DNA from: Heliocidaris tuberculata
Taxonomy: Eukaryota > Echinodermata > Echinoidea > Camarodonta > Echinometridae
Length of the DNA: 64,000 nt
Direction of reading: 5' to 3'
Assembly: GCA_025618425.1 (NCBI GenBank)
Contig: CM046842.1
Span: forward strand, 26,320,552 to 26,384,551
Shown: in pieces, positions 9,601 through 20,600 of the stretch
Layout of the letters: each line of letters starts with the position of its first letter
Position numbering within the stretch: the stretch's first letter is position 1
Translations under genes and position numbers: made by a program
The notes under the pieces: model-generated
The model's input: the letters and a program-made list of their open reading frames with translations, nothing else
Database searches by the model: none
What the model was told of the DNA's origin: nothing

Positions 9601-11964
9601 TTTATCCTTCCCGTCATGTCTTTACGCTCTATATGCAACTTACTATAATTATGGTCACTACCCCTGTAGTATGCACATCGTGTGCTCTCTCCCCCTCTCT
9701 CTCTCTCTCTCACTCTTCTCCTCTCCACCTCTCCTCTCTTTTTCTTTACTCTTCACATATGCAGCAACATTTACTATCCTTGTATTTTTCTCTTCCCTTG
9801 CTTTGATTTATGTTGTCTTATATTCTTTTTATTATGTTCACCATACTATATACGTGTCGTAACAAGCTCTCAAATTATGGATTTATAATTGTATTATTAT
9901 TCTACCACTTTTTTGTAATCTATGTATATCTATATATTTTGGGGGATTTTTTTTGTTGTTTTTTTGTCTATATATTTACATGTTAAAAAAAAAATACGTT
10001 TGTCATTATTTCGAGGGATCCACATACTACAAGCTTTGCTTTTCAGTGGATCCCTCCATTTCCACAGGTTTAACTTAAAAAAAAAAATACAATTATACTG
10101 GATGTCTATGTATACTTTCTATTTTATCACTTTAAACCATGTAAAATGTATTTTGTTATTGAATATTGAATTGTATATTTGATTTCTTGTTAAAATCACT
10201 GTTCTGTTGGAAATGAAAATAAAACTGAAACTGAAACTGAAACTCCTATCAAAACACCCTGGCGCCACCCCTGGGTGAGCATAACTTCACCACAAATCTT
10301 TTTCGGAACGAGTGGTTCTTTCAGCTTTGTTAGGATATGTGTAAAATCATGTTAAACCCGTACATGTACAAATGTTCTTCTTCAAGCAACAACAACATTG
10401 CACTTTAAAGAGGAAAAAATCGAAAAGGCAATTATTTAATATGAAAAAGATTCTTGATTGTGATGTAACGATGCATATCCTTATATTTTGTTTGGCATCC
10501 ACCGCGCAGTGGGAGTGGAATGCACCAATACACATTCTCGTAATTTGATTGCACCTGTATACAGTTTTTAAATTTGGAATTCACTGTCTGAAGAATATGG
10601 CAAGATATTGAAAAAGGTGATTTAATTTTCTCTGCGATTTCATTTTGTCTATTGTATTTCTAATTATGTACCGTGACTGAGGAAAGTGTGTGTATACATT
10701 ATCCTAGGATCACATAAACGTCTCGATAAACTGTGACAATGAAGAAGAAGGAAAAGCACATGTAAAAAAAAGATTTAGGTGTCACGTGTCATTTAAATTA
10801 CCTTTATCTTCACATGCGCAAATTGTAATTACGAACTGGTTAATAAGCCAGTTCGGAATTAGTTCATGGTACAAATGACCCTGAAATGACCCCCATCTGT
10901 TTTGGTGGACGTGCTACTTGTTTATAAGTCAAATCATACTGGTGTATAAAAGTCAATTGAAGTAAGTCATTAAATAACCTTTATCTGCACATTTTAATTA
11001 CGAACTGCCTTATTGTTAGCGTTATCGATGAGGTCAAAGTTGACCAATACTTTCTGCGTTCCCTTTTCTACATGTTCTATTAAAAGGTGTACATCCATTG
11101 TGAGGTAATCACGTGCAACGAGGCTGATGCCGACTCGAGATGCGTACAGGAATGTCGACCTCCCAATCCTCCCCCACCACCTCCTCCTCCACCTCAGTCG
11201 CGACGTAGGAGGAGTGTGTTGGAAAAGCAACATGGCTCAAGCTCCCAGCCTAGAATTGTCTCCCAGATAGTTGGACCTTTCTCTAAGGTCGCCGAGAAAC
11301 AAAGTAGGACTGCATTCATCCAGCAATGTCGTACGAAGTGTGTGTGTGTGTGTGTGGGGGGGGGGGGGGCAAAGACTACGTGGAGCAATCGTCTACTTAG
11401 TCTATATCTGATGGTGGGTTGTTTTAAATAAGTTCGTTTTGATCGACACGAAAAAAAGATACAAAATAGGGCTACACTCTAAAAATAATAGGGCGAAAAT
11501 TTGTCCAATACGAGGCTCATTATGTATCCGATCAAGAAGCAATGTTTGAGGAATTTTATGCCAAACTTGGGTAATAAATTGCATAACTTGGAACAGTGAT
11601 TCTTTTAAAATTTTGACCATGATTGGACAAAATATCTCCAGAGTTGGGCATGAAATTACCTAAATTTGATAGAACACATAATTTCCTTCGTGTTTTGCAA
11701 TTCCACCCCCTTTTTTTGAAGACGTATTCCGAAGTTCACTGTAATTTACCTTTGTTCTTAAAACTGTAGAGAAATTATGCTATCTTTTTTTTCATAAAAT
11801 CCCCAATACCATGAATACACTCTTTATTTATTATCTTGAACTTAGGTGTGGATGCAAAGACTGGCTGGTTTCATCGTTATTTTGTCATCACTGCCATCGC
11901 TGGAACACTCTGCCTCTTCATAGGAATGGTCGCCATGTATGCCGTCATGAAAGCCCGGATGTAG
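3605..11964 (+). CDS. ZP gene A: secreted/membrane zona pellucida domain protein (8 exons)
   Basis: Gene model by splice phase: exons 3605-3665, 4388-4435, 4839-4898, 5939-6117, 6949-7352, 8059-8158, 11087-11303 and 11846-11964. They sum to 1188 nt, which is 395 codons plus TAG with no frame break, and every junction has AG/GT. The protein has a signal peptide (residues 1 to about 20), an N-glycosylatable Thr/Asn linker, a ZP domain (about 57-310; Cys-rich, with the CPSDDT and VYIHCEV blocks typical of the ZP-C half), a nine-proline run, a furin-type RRRR site (323-326) and a C-terminal transmembrane helix (about 368-390) with a very short tail. ZP modules polymerise into extracellular filaments after cleavage at such a site; the role here is unknown. 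It is a tandem paralog of gene B at 17524-35547. Confidence 0.88.
3720..3800. other. C run and short GC-rich repeat in intron 1
   Basis: A run of about 11 C at 3736-3746 is followed by a local inverted repeat (GTGCTAGGCAAGCTTGCCTAGCAC, about 3770-3793). It directly precedes the SINE. Confidence 0.5.
3804..4013 (+). repeat. tRNA-Thr-like SINE
   Basis: The head has an A box (TTGCTCAGTGGTAGAGC), an anticodon-loop region around CTCGTAA and a perfect B box (GGGTTCGAAACC), followed by a body and a tail ending ATAAACCATCAAACG. A second copy, inverted, lies at 24837-25048 and shares head, body and tail. The shared non-tRNA body shows that this is a SINE and not a tRNA gene. It lies in intron 1 of gene A. 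Confidence 0.85.
4388..4435 (+). CDS. ZP gene A exon 2: 16-codon linker
   Basis: Encodes AEPIVPPSTNGTNSSA. Acceptor TTTCACAG, donor G|GTAAGT, phase 1-1, 48 nt. Because it is symmetric it could be skipped without a frame change. It carries two N-x-S/T sequons. Confidence 0.75.
4632..4650 (+). pseudogene. Decayed copy of the linker exon
   Basis: AACAGAACCAATACGTCGG followed by GGACAAGTACTC aligns with the end of exon 2 and its intron, but the donor GT has become AC (GGTAAGT to GACAAGT). The flanking intron text is also repeated. This is a tandem duplicate that has lost its splice site. Confidence 0.6.
4839..4898 (+). CDS. ZP gene A exon 3: 20-codon linker
   Basis: Encodes AEPTVESTVPKTTNRTNITT between phase-1 junctions (acceptor TGAAAAG, donor G|GTAAGT). 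It is a third member of the tandemly duplicated linker exons, rich in Thr and sequons. The acceptor is weak, so inclusion is less sure than for the ZP exons. Confidence 0.6.
5132..5196 (+). pseudogene. Out-of-phase linker exon relic
   Basis: A GAGGCCACTGCTACTGTTAC segment with a following CCACTG|GTAAAT donor resembles exon 3. However, the available AG/GT pair gives 65 nt, which would break the reading frame into the ZP exon. Probably a dead duplicate. Confidence 0.4.
5434..5937. repeat. G-rich run followed by a long CT-rich tract
   Basis: About 85 nt of nearly pure G (5452-5514) is followed by some 330 nt of CT-rich microsatellite running into the splice acceptor at 5938. A similar CT-rich stretch precedes the homologous exon of gene B (about 29500-29552), so the tract serves as, or grew out of, the polypyrimidine tract. 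The open frames across it are low-complexity. Confidence 0.8.
5939..6117 (+). CDS. ZP gene A exon 4: start of ZP-N
   Basis: Begins DVRVTCDSTSMTVYL, the usual opening of a ZP domain (V-x-C-x(6)-M-x-V), and contains further Cys at CVGYS and DRCSC. It is 179 nt, phase 1-0, the same length and phase as the gene B exon at 29553-29731. Confidence 0.92.
6777..6838. repeat. Short imperfect hairpin repeat in intron
   Basis: CCGTCTTATAAAGAGTTGCA is answered by CCAACTCTTTATGAGACGGT. This is a foldback of about 60 nt of a kind that recurs at 62064-62249. Confidence 0.6.
6949..7352 (+). CDS. ZP gene A exon 5: ZP-N end, linker and ZP-C start
   Basis: 404 nt, phase 0-2. It contains the block NVRCEIRRRQVLSRFYNP and the CWSTPSADP motif near its end, both conserved in gene B. 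The long exon spans the ZP-N/ZP-C join. Confidence 0.92.
8059..8158 (+). CDS. ZP gene A exon 6: ZP-C
   Basis: 100 nt, phase 2-0. Encodes CPSDDTIQMF...FKPFAFEAFTF...YSQ. The donor CAG|GTGAGC lies within the target-site duplication of the element at 8166-10273. Confidence 0.92.
8363..9556 (+). pseudogene. Truncated non-LTR retrotransposon reverse transcriptase (Jockey/CR1-like)
   Basis: One reading frame with an in-frame TAA at 8861-8863. The first part shows reverse transcriptase blocks: FLDFSKAFDTINHDIL, SCGVPQGSLLGPLLF and the catalytic FADDTNLF. The second part has the KFLGVTVDNKLSWKYHI thumb block and a C-terminal region ending in KFWNSLHNDF and FKRKLKLFL. The endonuclease and the start of RT are missing. 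The element ends near 10245 with a (TGAAAC)n tail after AATAAAACTGAAAC. Clade assignment is from motif style only. Confidence 0.88.
9680..10250 (+). repeat. 3' end of the non-LTR element, with CT tract and TGAAAC tail
   Basis: Non-coding 3' region with a CT microsatellite (9690-9745), T- and A-rich stretches, and a short tandem TGAAAC tail at about 10226-10244 that marks the retrotransposon 3' terminus. Confidence 0.65.
11087..11303 (+). CDS. ZP gene A exon 7: ZP-C end, polyproline and furin site
   Basis: 217 nt, phase 0-1. VYIHCEVITC closes the ZP domain. It is followed by two further Cys, a run of nine Pro and SRRRRS, a strong furin-type consensus. In gene B the Pro run is absent and the site is RRGKRA. 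The conserved SSSQPRIVSQIVGPF block follows. Confidence 0.9.
11338..11371. repeat. TG microsatellite plus G run
   Basis: GTGTGTGTGTGTGTG followed by about 14 G, shortly after the donor of exon 7. Confidence 0.9.
11846..11964 (+). CDS. ZP gene A exon 8: transmembrane segment and stop
   Basis: Encodes a single hydrophobic helix (YFVITAIAGTLCLFIGMVAM) followed by YAVMKARM and TAG. It aligns with the last exon of gene B (TLCIFIGMIAMYA). Confidence 0.9.
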
Positions 11965-12179
11965 AAACTCTATGCCTTCTTGGAGACCAGTATTGGAATA
12001 TGGGTGGCTGTTGCTCTTCAGTTGGAAAGGCGTAAATACGCCCTGTAAAACATTATGATATGTAACTGTAATTGGATGTTTATCGATTTATTCGAATGAT
12101 GTACCTCCTAAAAATGTTTATGTGTATACCTGGTTAATCAGTGTATATTGAATAAGAGAGAAGCACCCATCACTATTTT

Positions 12180-12502
12180 CAGGGGCGGATCCAGGATTTT
12201 GTATAAGGGGGGGGGGGGCACACAAATGCAGGATTGTCAACTTTGGGAAACTGCCTGGAGGGAGATCCGTATTTTTTTGGTCTCACCATCCAAAAGTGGC
12301 TCGGGGGGGGGGGCATGGGGTCCAGTTTCCCTCTGACAAGTAAAAAAAGAAAAGAAAAGAAAGAAGAAGAAGAAGAAGAAGAAGAAAAAAAAAAGGTTTT
12401 CTGTTCTAAAAGGATTGGCACAATCAAAAACAATGCATAATATTCTTTCAAAAGAGGGGAGGGCACGGGCCGGGATTGCCCCCCCCCCCCAATCCGCCAC
12501 TG
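12180..12502. mobile_element. CAGGGGCGGATCC-type MITE in the 3' UTR of gene A
   Basis: Starts CAGGGGCGGATCCAGGATTT and ends AATCCGCCACTG. The interior has G and C runs and an AAG microsatellite. Related copies lie at 15238-15537, 53120-53310 and 54224-54499. The target duplication is not clear here. Confidence 0.75.
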
Positions 12503-12571
12503 ACTACTCAACGTAGCCAGATATTATTATTGTATTAATGACATCCGTATGATAATTATTGCACGATGAAG

Positions 12572-12577
12572 AATAAA
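12572..12577 (+). terminator. Candidate polyadenylation signal of ZP gene A
   Basis: AATAAA about 610 nt after the stop codon, just beyond the inserted MITE. Inferred from motif and position. Confidence 0.45.
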
Positions 12578-12609
12578 CTATTAAACCCCATCCTTAATTG
12601 CATCTACAT

Positions 12610-13920
12610 TATAGATTTTTTTTTTCAGTAAAAGCCTTAATGATAATAAAAAATGTATAATGTATCATTGAGTGTATGTGCGTGTTTGTGATAGAGTTAA
12701 GGGATTGTGCAAACACTCTTTATGAAAACCTAGGTAAGAAAAAACGTGGATTTAAAATGATTCGGAAGCAAACACTTGCTTCAACATTGGTAGATCCAGA
12801 TCAGACATTTGATAAGAGAAGGAGGACTAGTGAAGCTATTACTTAAAAGACTGGAGAAAAGGAAAGAGAGGAAGCGAAAGTTTGACAACATAACAGCCAG
12901 GGATTACAGGGCTTTGCTATACGGAGAGGTAAGTCCGTTGCCTGGACTGTTCTTTTCACTGAAAGGACGTAAGCGCCCGCTCACACACAAACTGTATATT
13001 CAAAAGAATTACGCACGCACACTGTCCAGACCATAGGTCCAGACAATGATTTTTTTTCTTCTGAAAAGGTGAATTTGTGGGGAATGGTGAATACTTAGGG
13101 ATACGGATAGCACAATTCGTAAGGTCAGCAGAAGCGCACGCAACCATTAAAATATTAAAATATTAAAGGTCATGTAAAGTTTTGGTAAGCCCTCAAAAAC
13201 TGTTCGTCAGATTTCTTCAATTTTTGTTGATAAATAGCAAGATACTAGCAGTACTAAGACACTGTGAAGATTTCACCTTCTAAAGTTTAATAATAAACAA
13301 ATAATAGGCAAAAACTAATTTATGTGCCGGGACAGGCACGTAAAATCCCAACAAAGGCAGCATGTGCTATACACTGTAACACATGTGTAAAACCAATGAT
13401 GAGTAGCTACGCACAGTGCATACACGCTGTCTCAATGCGAAGCCCCAAGATTGCTGTGCGGGGAGCCGTCGGGGTGGAAGGGTCCTAGCATAATGGCAGT
13501 GATCAAGCATTCCTTACAGATATTTACACTGAAATTCACCAGAAATTATAGATGGAATACCAAATGATCTCTTACAGACATCTTTTGATACAAGGAGAAC
13601 AACATGAGACTATATTTAACATGTTTCTTTCCAATTTCCTTTTTGCTACCAATACTGTACATGAGCTAGTAAGAGACAAGGACCAATGACGGGGGAAGGT
13701 GAAGATGCCTTAAGCGGCCATCCCCAGCCTTGGGACGCCACCCGATGTTTGATTGCTTGATATTCCATGCACCAAGCTAACAGATTTATACCAGGGAGGT
13801 ATCCCTGCTTATACTTACACTGAAATTCAAGTCCTTATCATCCAGGTTCATCCTAGGAGACCAACAGCCCACTATAGAGCGATAAAACATGAAAATACAC
13901 TCACCAAAATAAATAAATGA

Positions 13921-13958
<38 letters not shown>

Positions 13959-14340
13959 GACACTATTTTTAGTCAAATTTTCTAATAAATATTTGATCTG
14001 AACGTATCTTGCATAAATCAAAATAAGCATAAATCAATCCTCTTTATCGTGTCTCAGATGATCGGAATTATACCATTCACTCATGAGTGAACATAGTCAT
14101 TTAACAATAAAGATTAGTCTCTGAAAGAAAATTGCAAGATGGGGCTTACGGGTTATTAGAATATTAATGAGCATTTCCATCCGGTAGAGTCAATTAAAGA
14201 AATGAAAACCAAAATCACGCATCTGGGCCGTGCTTGTTAAAACCATGCAACCCTGAGACCACAGTTGATACCCAGAGCTCAATTCTTATTGCTTCTCATT
14301 CTTTGTTTTCATTGCTGAACAAGAATGTCTGAAAATGCAC
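12610..14340. other. Intergenic between ZP genes, nothing firm
   Basis: An open frame at about 12809-12930 ends at a GTAAG, but I recognise no domain and see no partner exon. A (TA)n microsatellite lies at about 13925-13955. The rest shows no coding or RNA feature. Confidence 0.4.
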
Positions 14341-14351
14341 CAGTTCATTAA

Positions 14352-14759
14352 CCCTTTCAAGACAGGAATTATTTCAGAGCTAAATTGATCACATTTTGTT
14401 CTTCAAATTGGCAACAATAGTATTTTTCTTTTAGTGCTACATGGTTCAAATAAGATGTAATGTCTTTGTAAACAATATACATGGTTAGAAATTTGTTGAA
14501 TAGTTCAAAGAAATTGCCAATTTTGATGAAAAACAATGATTTTAAACCTCTCAATGTGTTGCCAATTTAAGGATCTCAAAGCTTATTCTTGTTTTTAAAA
14601 TTCCTGGCATCAAACACAATATGGTCATGCAATCAAAATGGACATAGTGTGTGTAGAAAATTTTGCTCTTTCTATTCGTGCATCTAGTATATTTTTTAGA
14701 GCTCTGGATCAAAAGTTATTGAGCCAAACCACAAAATGTGGTCAATTGTCTTGAAAGAG
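14352..14759. mobile_element. TTAA-type MITE family 3, copy 1
   Basis: Flanked by TTAA at 14348-14351 and 14760-14763. The ends are CCCTTTCAAGACA and its inverted relative TTGTCTTGAAAGAG. It is homologous, in opposite orientation, to 56675-57084. It has no coding capacity. Confidence 0.8.
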
Positions 14760-14849
14760 TTAACAATAACCAAGTAGCCATTCAAATTTTGAATGGATAC
14801 TTGCTATGTTTTGCAATCTTATTGATCAGACAATGGGTGAATTTAAGTT

Positions 14850-15066
14850 CGGTGTTGAAAGCTGGTGTTGGTGTTGGGGCAAAACTAGCACCAGCCACAA
14901 CACCGAACCGGAAATGAAGCTGGTGCTGGGATTGACTTCACTAGGTGTTGAGCTATCAATAATGTGTTTGGTTTTATTTTTATAAACCCGAATTCGGTGT
15001 TGGGGCTAGAATCAGCAGCTCAATTCACGCTCTCAACACCAACACCAACACCAACACCAACACCAA
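14850..15066. repeat. Low-complexity GGTGTTG/CACCAA tract
   Basis: Inverted blocks of (GGTGTT)n at about 14852-14878 and (ACCAAC)n at about 15037-15066 flank AGCACCAGCC text. A short palindromic element or decayed repeat. Confidence 0.5.
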
Positions 15067-15237
15067 ACTTGAAATCACCCATTCTAACGGTTAAATGTTG
15101 TGCCCATCGGAGCATGAAAGTTCAAAACTTGATCCTAACTTGGTAGAGTATTATTTTTTCTTTAATTTGATTGATATATTTATTTTATGGATGGTTTATG
15201 AAACAATAAAGAGGGTCCACATTATGTTTTTGCTGAG

Positions 15238-15537
15238 TGTGCTGTCCCCTGACAACTTTCAACAAGTTTATTTTTTATTTGCTTGTCAGAGAATTATGGA
15301 GGAAAACTGGACCCCATGAAATCTGATCCCCCCCCGCCCGAGGGAATTTTGGAGGGCTGGCGATTTTTTTCGGCACCCTACCCCCCCCCCCCCCCCCCCC
15401 CCCCGACTGAGCGACTTTTGGAGGGCTGGCGAGAAGAAAAAAATACGAATCTCTTTCCATGCAGTTCCCCAATGTTGACAGCTCTGCATTTGTGTGCCCC
15501 CTTCTTTTTTTAAAACAAAATCCTGGATACACCACTG
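15238..15537. mobile_element. CAGTGG-type MITE fragment with long C runs
   Basis: Related in inverted orientation to 12180-12502 (shared AACTGGACCCCATG, TTTTGGAGGGCTGGCGA and ATCCTGGATACACCACTG at the right end). It contains a tandem repeat of TTTTGGAGGGCTGGCGA around a run of about 24 C at 15381-15404. The left end is truncated or unclear. Confidence 0.65.
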
Positions 15538-15539
15538 AA

Positions 15540-17400
15540 GGGAAGATATATGTTGTTGGCAGTTGGTCTAGTGAACCCTCGAGAAACTTGTCAGCCTGCC
15601 TGCTTGACTGAGATCATGGGTCTTGTGGTCTTTCGGTCTCGGGGGCTGTAGCCTATCATCCACACAAACCATGCTGCTCAGTGATTTTATAGTGGGGAGG
15701 GGGGTGGGGTATTGTTCTAAAGATATATATTTCATATCTTGGAAACAAACTACAATGGAGCTACAAAAGAAAACAAATATTTTCTCTTGGTATGATTTAT
15801 CTCAACTTTCTCCTTATTGTTTCATAATTATGACGACAGAATAATTCTTCATCCAAGTATTACAATATCATTATACGACACAAGAATATTTCATTTTTTT
15901 TTTTTTGGTCTGCAGGATATGAATAACAAATAAGTATCCTAGTACCCAGTACGAGATACATAAAATCACCCTACCCACATTTATTTTTCAAACAAAATGA
16001 AAACGAAAACGCAGCACAAACAAAGAAGGAATGGAAGAAGGAAAGAAAGAAATAAGAAAAGATTTAGCTCACGATTTACAGCAACATACACACACATGAA
16101 AGCTAATGACCCGTTATCTGGGATTTCAAGTACAAACACTCTAAAACAACATATGTTGCTGTTTCCTGAGTCAGTCAGTGTGTGTTCTATCTAAATAAAC
16201 ATTAAGGAATTATTATAAAGATGGTGAATGTTCGAAAACATGAACCAGGGCAGCGATTGCGGGGGTGGAAGTGTGGCGGGTTATGCTTTCCTCTTAAATT
16301 TGGACAGCTGCCATATGTGTCGATTTCCTGTCACGACCTAAGGGGGGGGGGGGGGGGAGGGGGGGGGGACGTGAATAGCCTTTTATCATTATTTGCTATA
16401 CATGTCATGTTAGTCTTCAAAATTTCCTGGGGGGGGGCGAGTCCCTCCATCCCCCTGGGATCCCCATCCGTGAAAATTGCCATCTACAATGATCTTATTA
16501 TACTTTATTTATACTTTGTAAATCACAAAGTTACGATCAGTTTCAGGCTAATCAAACTAATGCTTTTGGAATTTGTACGTGTGCTTAAAATTGACCTTTA
16601 AAATGAGAGTTTGTGGAGTTCAAAATTAAAATATGTTATTAGGCCAACTTTTCCCTCTACTTCAAAATATTTTACCTTCGAAGAAATATGATCTGCCATT
16701 TTCTACAGATTAGGAACTAATGCCTATTCGTAAAATGCTCGCACTACAAAAAGGAAAATTATTCTACAATTTGGAATGCAGATTCCAGTCAGACAATGTA
16801 AATATTTATACCCGTACTTCAGATGGGATCAAGAAAACCTAAACCTGCGTGTTAAAATATCCTAAAAGACCCTAAAATAGAAGTATTTTACATGAACCCG
16901 TTTTCATCGAAACTCACCCATTATCTTTGGTTTTAATCTTAGAAGCTCCTATAAGCTAAACTTACGTCTAATAGCATTAAACAGAACACAACTAAAAGCT
17001 ACGATATTTTTACATTATTTTCAAACTTAAGAAAAATATTATTGTTGCCGATTTGAAGAACAAATCAATGTAGCCCATAAATAATTCATGAACTGAAAGG
17101 GTTAAAGGTCGCTTACTTGTTGCAAATGATGTTTTTTTTTGCCCTTTTTAAACTCCGCATCCGTTAAGGAAGAGGAAGTAATAATCATTGCTCGGGACTC
17201 GGGAGAACATGGGGAATCCAGGGGAAACTACCTTAGTGCAGTGAATAACTTTATAACCTTCAAAATGTGTTAAACGTCCTTACACGGTAGGTTTAGTTGA
17301 GCGCTTCTATGTTATTGACTTTTTTCCAACTGACCCCCCCCCCCCCCCCCCCCCCCCGCTAAAAGTTAAAATCACAAAATAGTAACGAACGCAAAGATAT
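15540..17400. other. Upstream region of ZP gene B, no gene seen
   Basis: AT-rich sequence with G runs at 16340-16368 and 16429-16437. A piece at about 17030-17103 (ending CTGAAAGGGTTAAAG) matches one end of MITE family 3. A C run at 17335-17357 and a (TA)n at 17412-17436 lie just before gene B. Confidence 0.45.
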
Positions 17401-17523
17401 TAAGTGCTGGATATATATATATATATATATATATATCATTTACAACCTTTCACTTTAGTGGGTTTGGTCGATGTCACTTCCCTACACCAGGCATCATTCC
17501 ACTTGAAGACATAATTCTGGAAG

Positions 17524-17605
17524 ATGGGTGTTTCTCCACTGGGAGGCTTTGCGCTGCTCCTTGTATTGCTATTCACCAACCGAGTTTCTTCTCAGTTATA
17601 TGCAA
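17524..17605 (+). CDS. ZP gene B exon 1: signal peptide
   Basis: Encodes MGVSPLGGFALLLVLLFTNR followed by VSSQLYA, a signal peptide with a likely cleavage site after VSS. Donor A|GTATGT, phase 1. Confidence 0.85.
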
Positions 17606-20600
17606 GTATGTATACGCGCTTATTTCATTTTTTTTTTAATTTTTAAAATTTATTCATTTTTTTCTTACAATTTGCCCAAAATGCTTTTACTTCTAATAAT
17701 GCACTACTCTCACATTTCAGAAATACACATCAGGAAGAAAACAATAAACATAAACATGATTTTGAAAACAAATAGTAGCGAGAAATTCATTAATACAAAA
17801 TTCCACGTGCAAAAGACGTTTTTTTTGTTTTGTTTTGTTTGTTTGTTTTTTTTACAATAATTCCCCCAACCCCCAAGAAATATTTATGCACGTAATTAGT
17901 TTTAAATCTATTCGACTAAGCATATACATATATGTGTTTTTGCTTTGCTGCTTTTTTTATGCTTTACTTTTTTACCAATTACTATTGTACAAACTCAATT
18001 TCATGTTATTATTAAAGCCTATTACAACGTTTAAACTTAATATATGACATATCCGACATAACGCTTTTGCAGATAATTATGGGATATAAGCTGTAGTAAA
18101 GGATTAAAAGAAAAATTAAATCAAGCTCGCATACAGATATATGTCATAACAAAACATAGCAAATACAATCAATTTTAAAAATGGCAAACAGAAGTTCGTT
18201 TTACATAATATTTTAGATTCTCTCATTTTCTTTTCACTTTTTTTTCCAGAACACATCCTTATTGATTTTTTATCTCCATTCTAATTCTTCTATTAATCGG
18301 TCAGAAATGTCTTTAAAGTTTCCTTTTTCTTTAAATATTTCGTATGTGCCTAAATTGATCAGTACATTGTAGGAAGCAATATGCTTACATCCATTTCCCC
18401 CTTGTCTACATACAGCTATTTCTTCCTAGTTTATTTCAAAATTTTTAATAGTTATTTCAATATCAAGACAAAATTTACTAAATTCACTCCAAGAGAGTCT
18501 TGAAAAATAACAATTTATCATAAATCAAATGATAATAGTTTTCAATAGTATTACAGTTCTAGCAAAGTGGGAATTCTGACAATTTAAAACGAAATAAGTG
18601 TTCATTAGACATCAATAGCTTATATAAGAATTTCAAGTTGAATTGGGCTAAACGAAGTTCCTTATTCAAAACAACTTTTTCTTTCCAAATCTTGTTCCAG
18701 TTCAAGCTCTTTTTGAAGTATGAAGACCAATATTGTTCAACATTAGGAGTAATGATTTTTTTTTATCTACTAAATTATTATATAATTGTTTCGAGAGTTT
18801 AAAATTCTTATTTGTACTTAATTTTATACGTAAAATAGGATTTTGGTTCTTTAAATGAAAATAACTTACAGTGGAGACATTACTTTGAATTTTTTCTTGA
18901 AGCAAAATATTTTTCCATTTTTCAGGTATGCAACTTCAAATTTACTTTGATTCACATAAGTAATTTCCTCTCTTATTTAAGTTTTATTGAATACATGATA
19001 AATCGATTTGTCCGTCTTTATTGACAATATGTCCTATCACAAACATGTCAAAACAAACCCAGTGTTTCCAATAAAAATATATCTTTTTTATATTTAATAT
19101 GTTTATTACCCCATAACAACTGCTGCTTTATATCTTCAGTCGTTTTACAGAAAAAAAGGACGTATTATTACATATTTTCCAAGCTGTTATACATTGGCGA
19201 TAAAATAATGGAAGTTGTTTAACTTCAGGCAATTCATTTTCCTTTTCAAAAGACATTTTAAGAACAAGAGCATTTACTCCAAAAATAATTGAGATGCAGA
19301 TTTGGAAGAATTTTCCATAAAAGATTATGATCGTTGTTTTCATATAGTTTTTGTAACCAAACAGTTTTCAGTGCATTAATTTGCATGATAAAATCAGGCA
19401 TATCTATTCCGCCTCTTCCAGTGTTAACAATCATATTTTCTTTTTTATTCTATCTTTCCCATTCCATATGAAATTAAATCTAAATGTTTCAATATTTCTG
19501 TTAATGTAATCGAGCATTGGAAATACTGACATTACTGGTCCATTTGATCTCTTCGAAAAGATTAATAATAATAATAATAATAATGATAATAATAGCTGTT
19601 TCTTATATAGCGCACTACCAGTTACAATGTAACCGATCAAAGCATTATTACCCCGGTCACAGGGCTCAGTTGCGATTTTACACATTTACAGTGCACATTC
19701 TCCACTCCTCTGGGGAGTATTCCAGCCAGTCGCCTGTTTCCAAGCTCCAACCATAATAACGTTCCCATCGGATACCCATTTAACACTGGGGTGGAGAGGA
19801 GCAATGTAGATAAAATGCCTTGCTCAAGGGCATAAGTGTCATGCAATTGCAATTAAAATTTCCAAAACTTTTTTAGTTAAGGATTTATTAAGACAGGAAA
19901 TGGAAAATTGCGATTTGTGCCGATTGGCACTATAGGCACGCCAGCGAATGTGCCAATTAGCTAATACTCTAAATGTAATGTTAAAGATTGTACCCCCCCC
20001 AAAAAAAAAAAAAATGAAGCAGTTAGGAATTTTCTCTAAATGAATTTATCACTACTGTTTCTGCATCTATTTACGATCGACTGTCCTTGAGAGCCATGCA
20101 CATTGCATTGCCAGTGGAACATATCTACTGCATTTTTATCTAAAAAAGAAAAAAGAAAAGAAGAATTGTCTTTAACGTTTTGAAAATTCCAACAGTATGC
20201 GATATATAGCTATTTCGCATATGAGGAGCTTCATTTTGAAAGACACTAAATCCATTTTTGCATTATTTTTTTTAAAGACTGGTAAATACGTCTTTCTTGC
20301 AGGTAAGGATAAAACACACTATATCCAGTTCCAACTTATTTTTCGTAAGGTAAACACTATTAATGTTTTAAAAAATTTGTTTCGTTTCAAAAGGTACTAA
20401 ATCCACTGTACTGATTAAAAATTTGTTTTACATTTGTTTAGCATTTGTTTAATAAACGGCTTTCCTTTACTCAATTATAATTGAATGAATGAATTCATCA
20501 TTCAGCACTAGAAACTTTCCAGATAAATGGAAGCACGCTAAGGTATTCTCTTTGTTTTAAAAAATAGATGTAAATTCCATGACCAATTATCGCCCTATAA

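Larger units (their letters stand above)
8166..10273. mobile_element. hAT-type MITE at a splice donor, with a retrotransposon inside it
   Basis: The ends CAGGGGCGGCGC and GGCGCCACCCCTG form terminal inverted repeats. The 8-bp target duplication GGTGAGCA is perfect (8158-8165 and 10274-10281). An 8-bp duplication and CAGNGGCGG-like ends fit hAT non-autonomous elements. The interior is occupied by a 5'-truncated non-LTR retrotransposon. The duplication copies the exon's last G and the GTGAGCA donor. Confidence 0.85.

Noticed and set aside
12179..12511. Open frames of 60-110 codons on both strands
   Set aside because: They lie in a MITE with G, C and AAG runs; composition explains them.
12809..12930. 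Possible small exon (basic, ends at GTAAG)
   Set aside because: No acceptor partner, no domain and no neighbouring exon in phase; unsupported.
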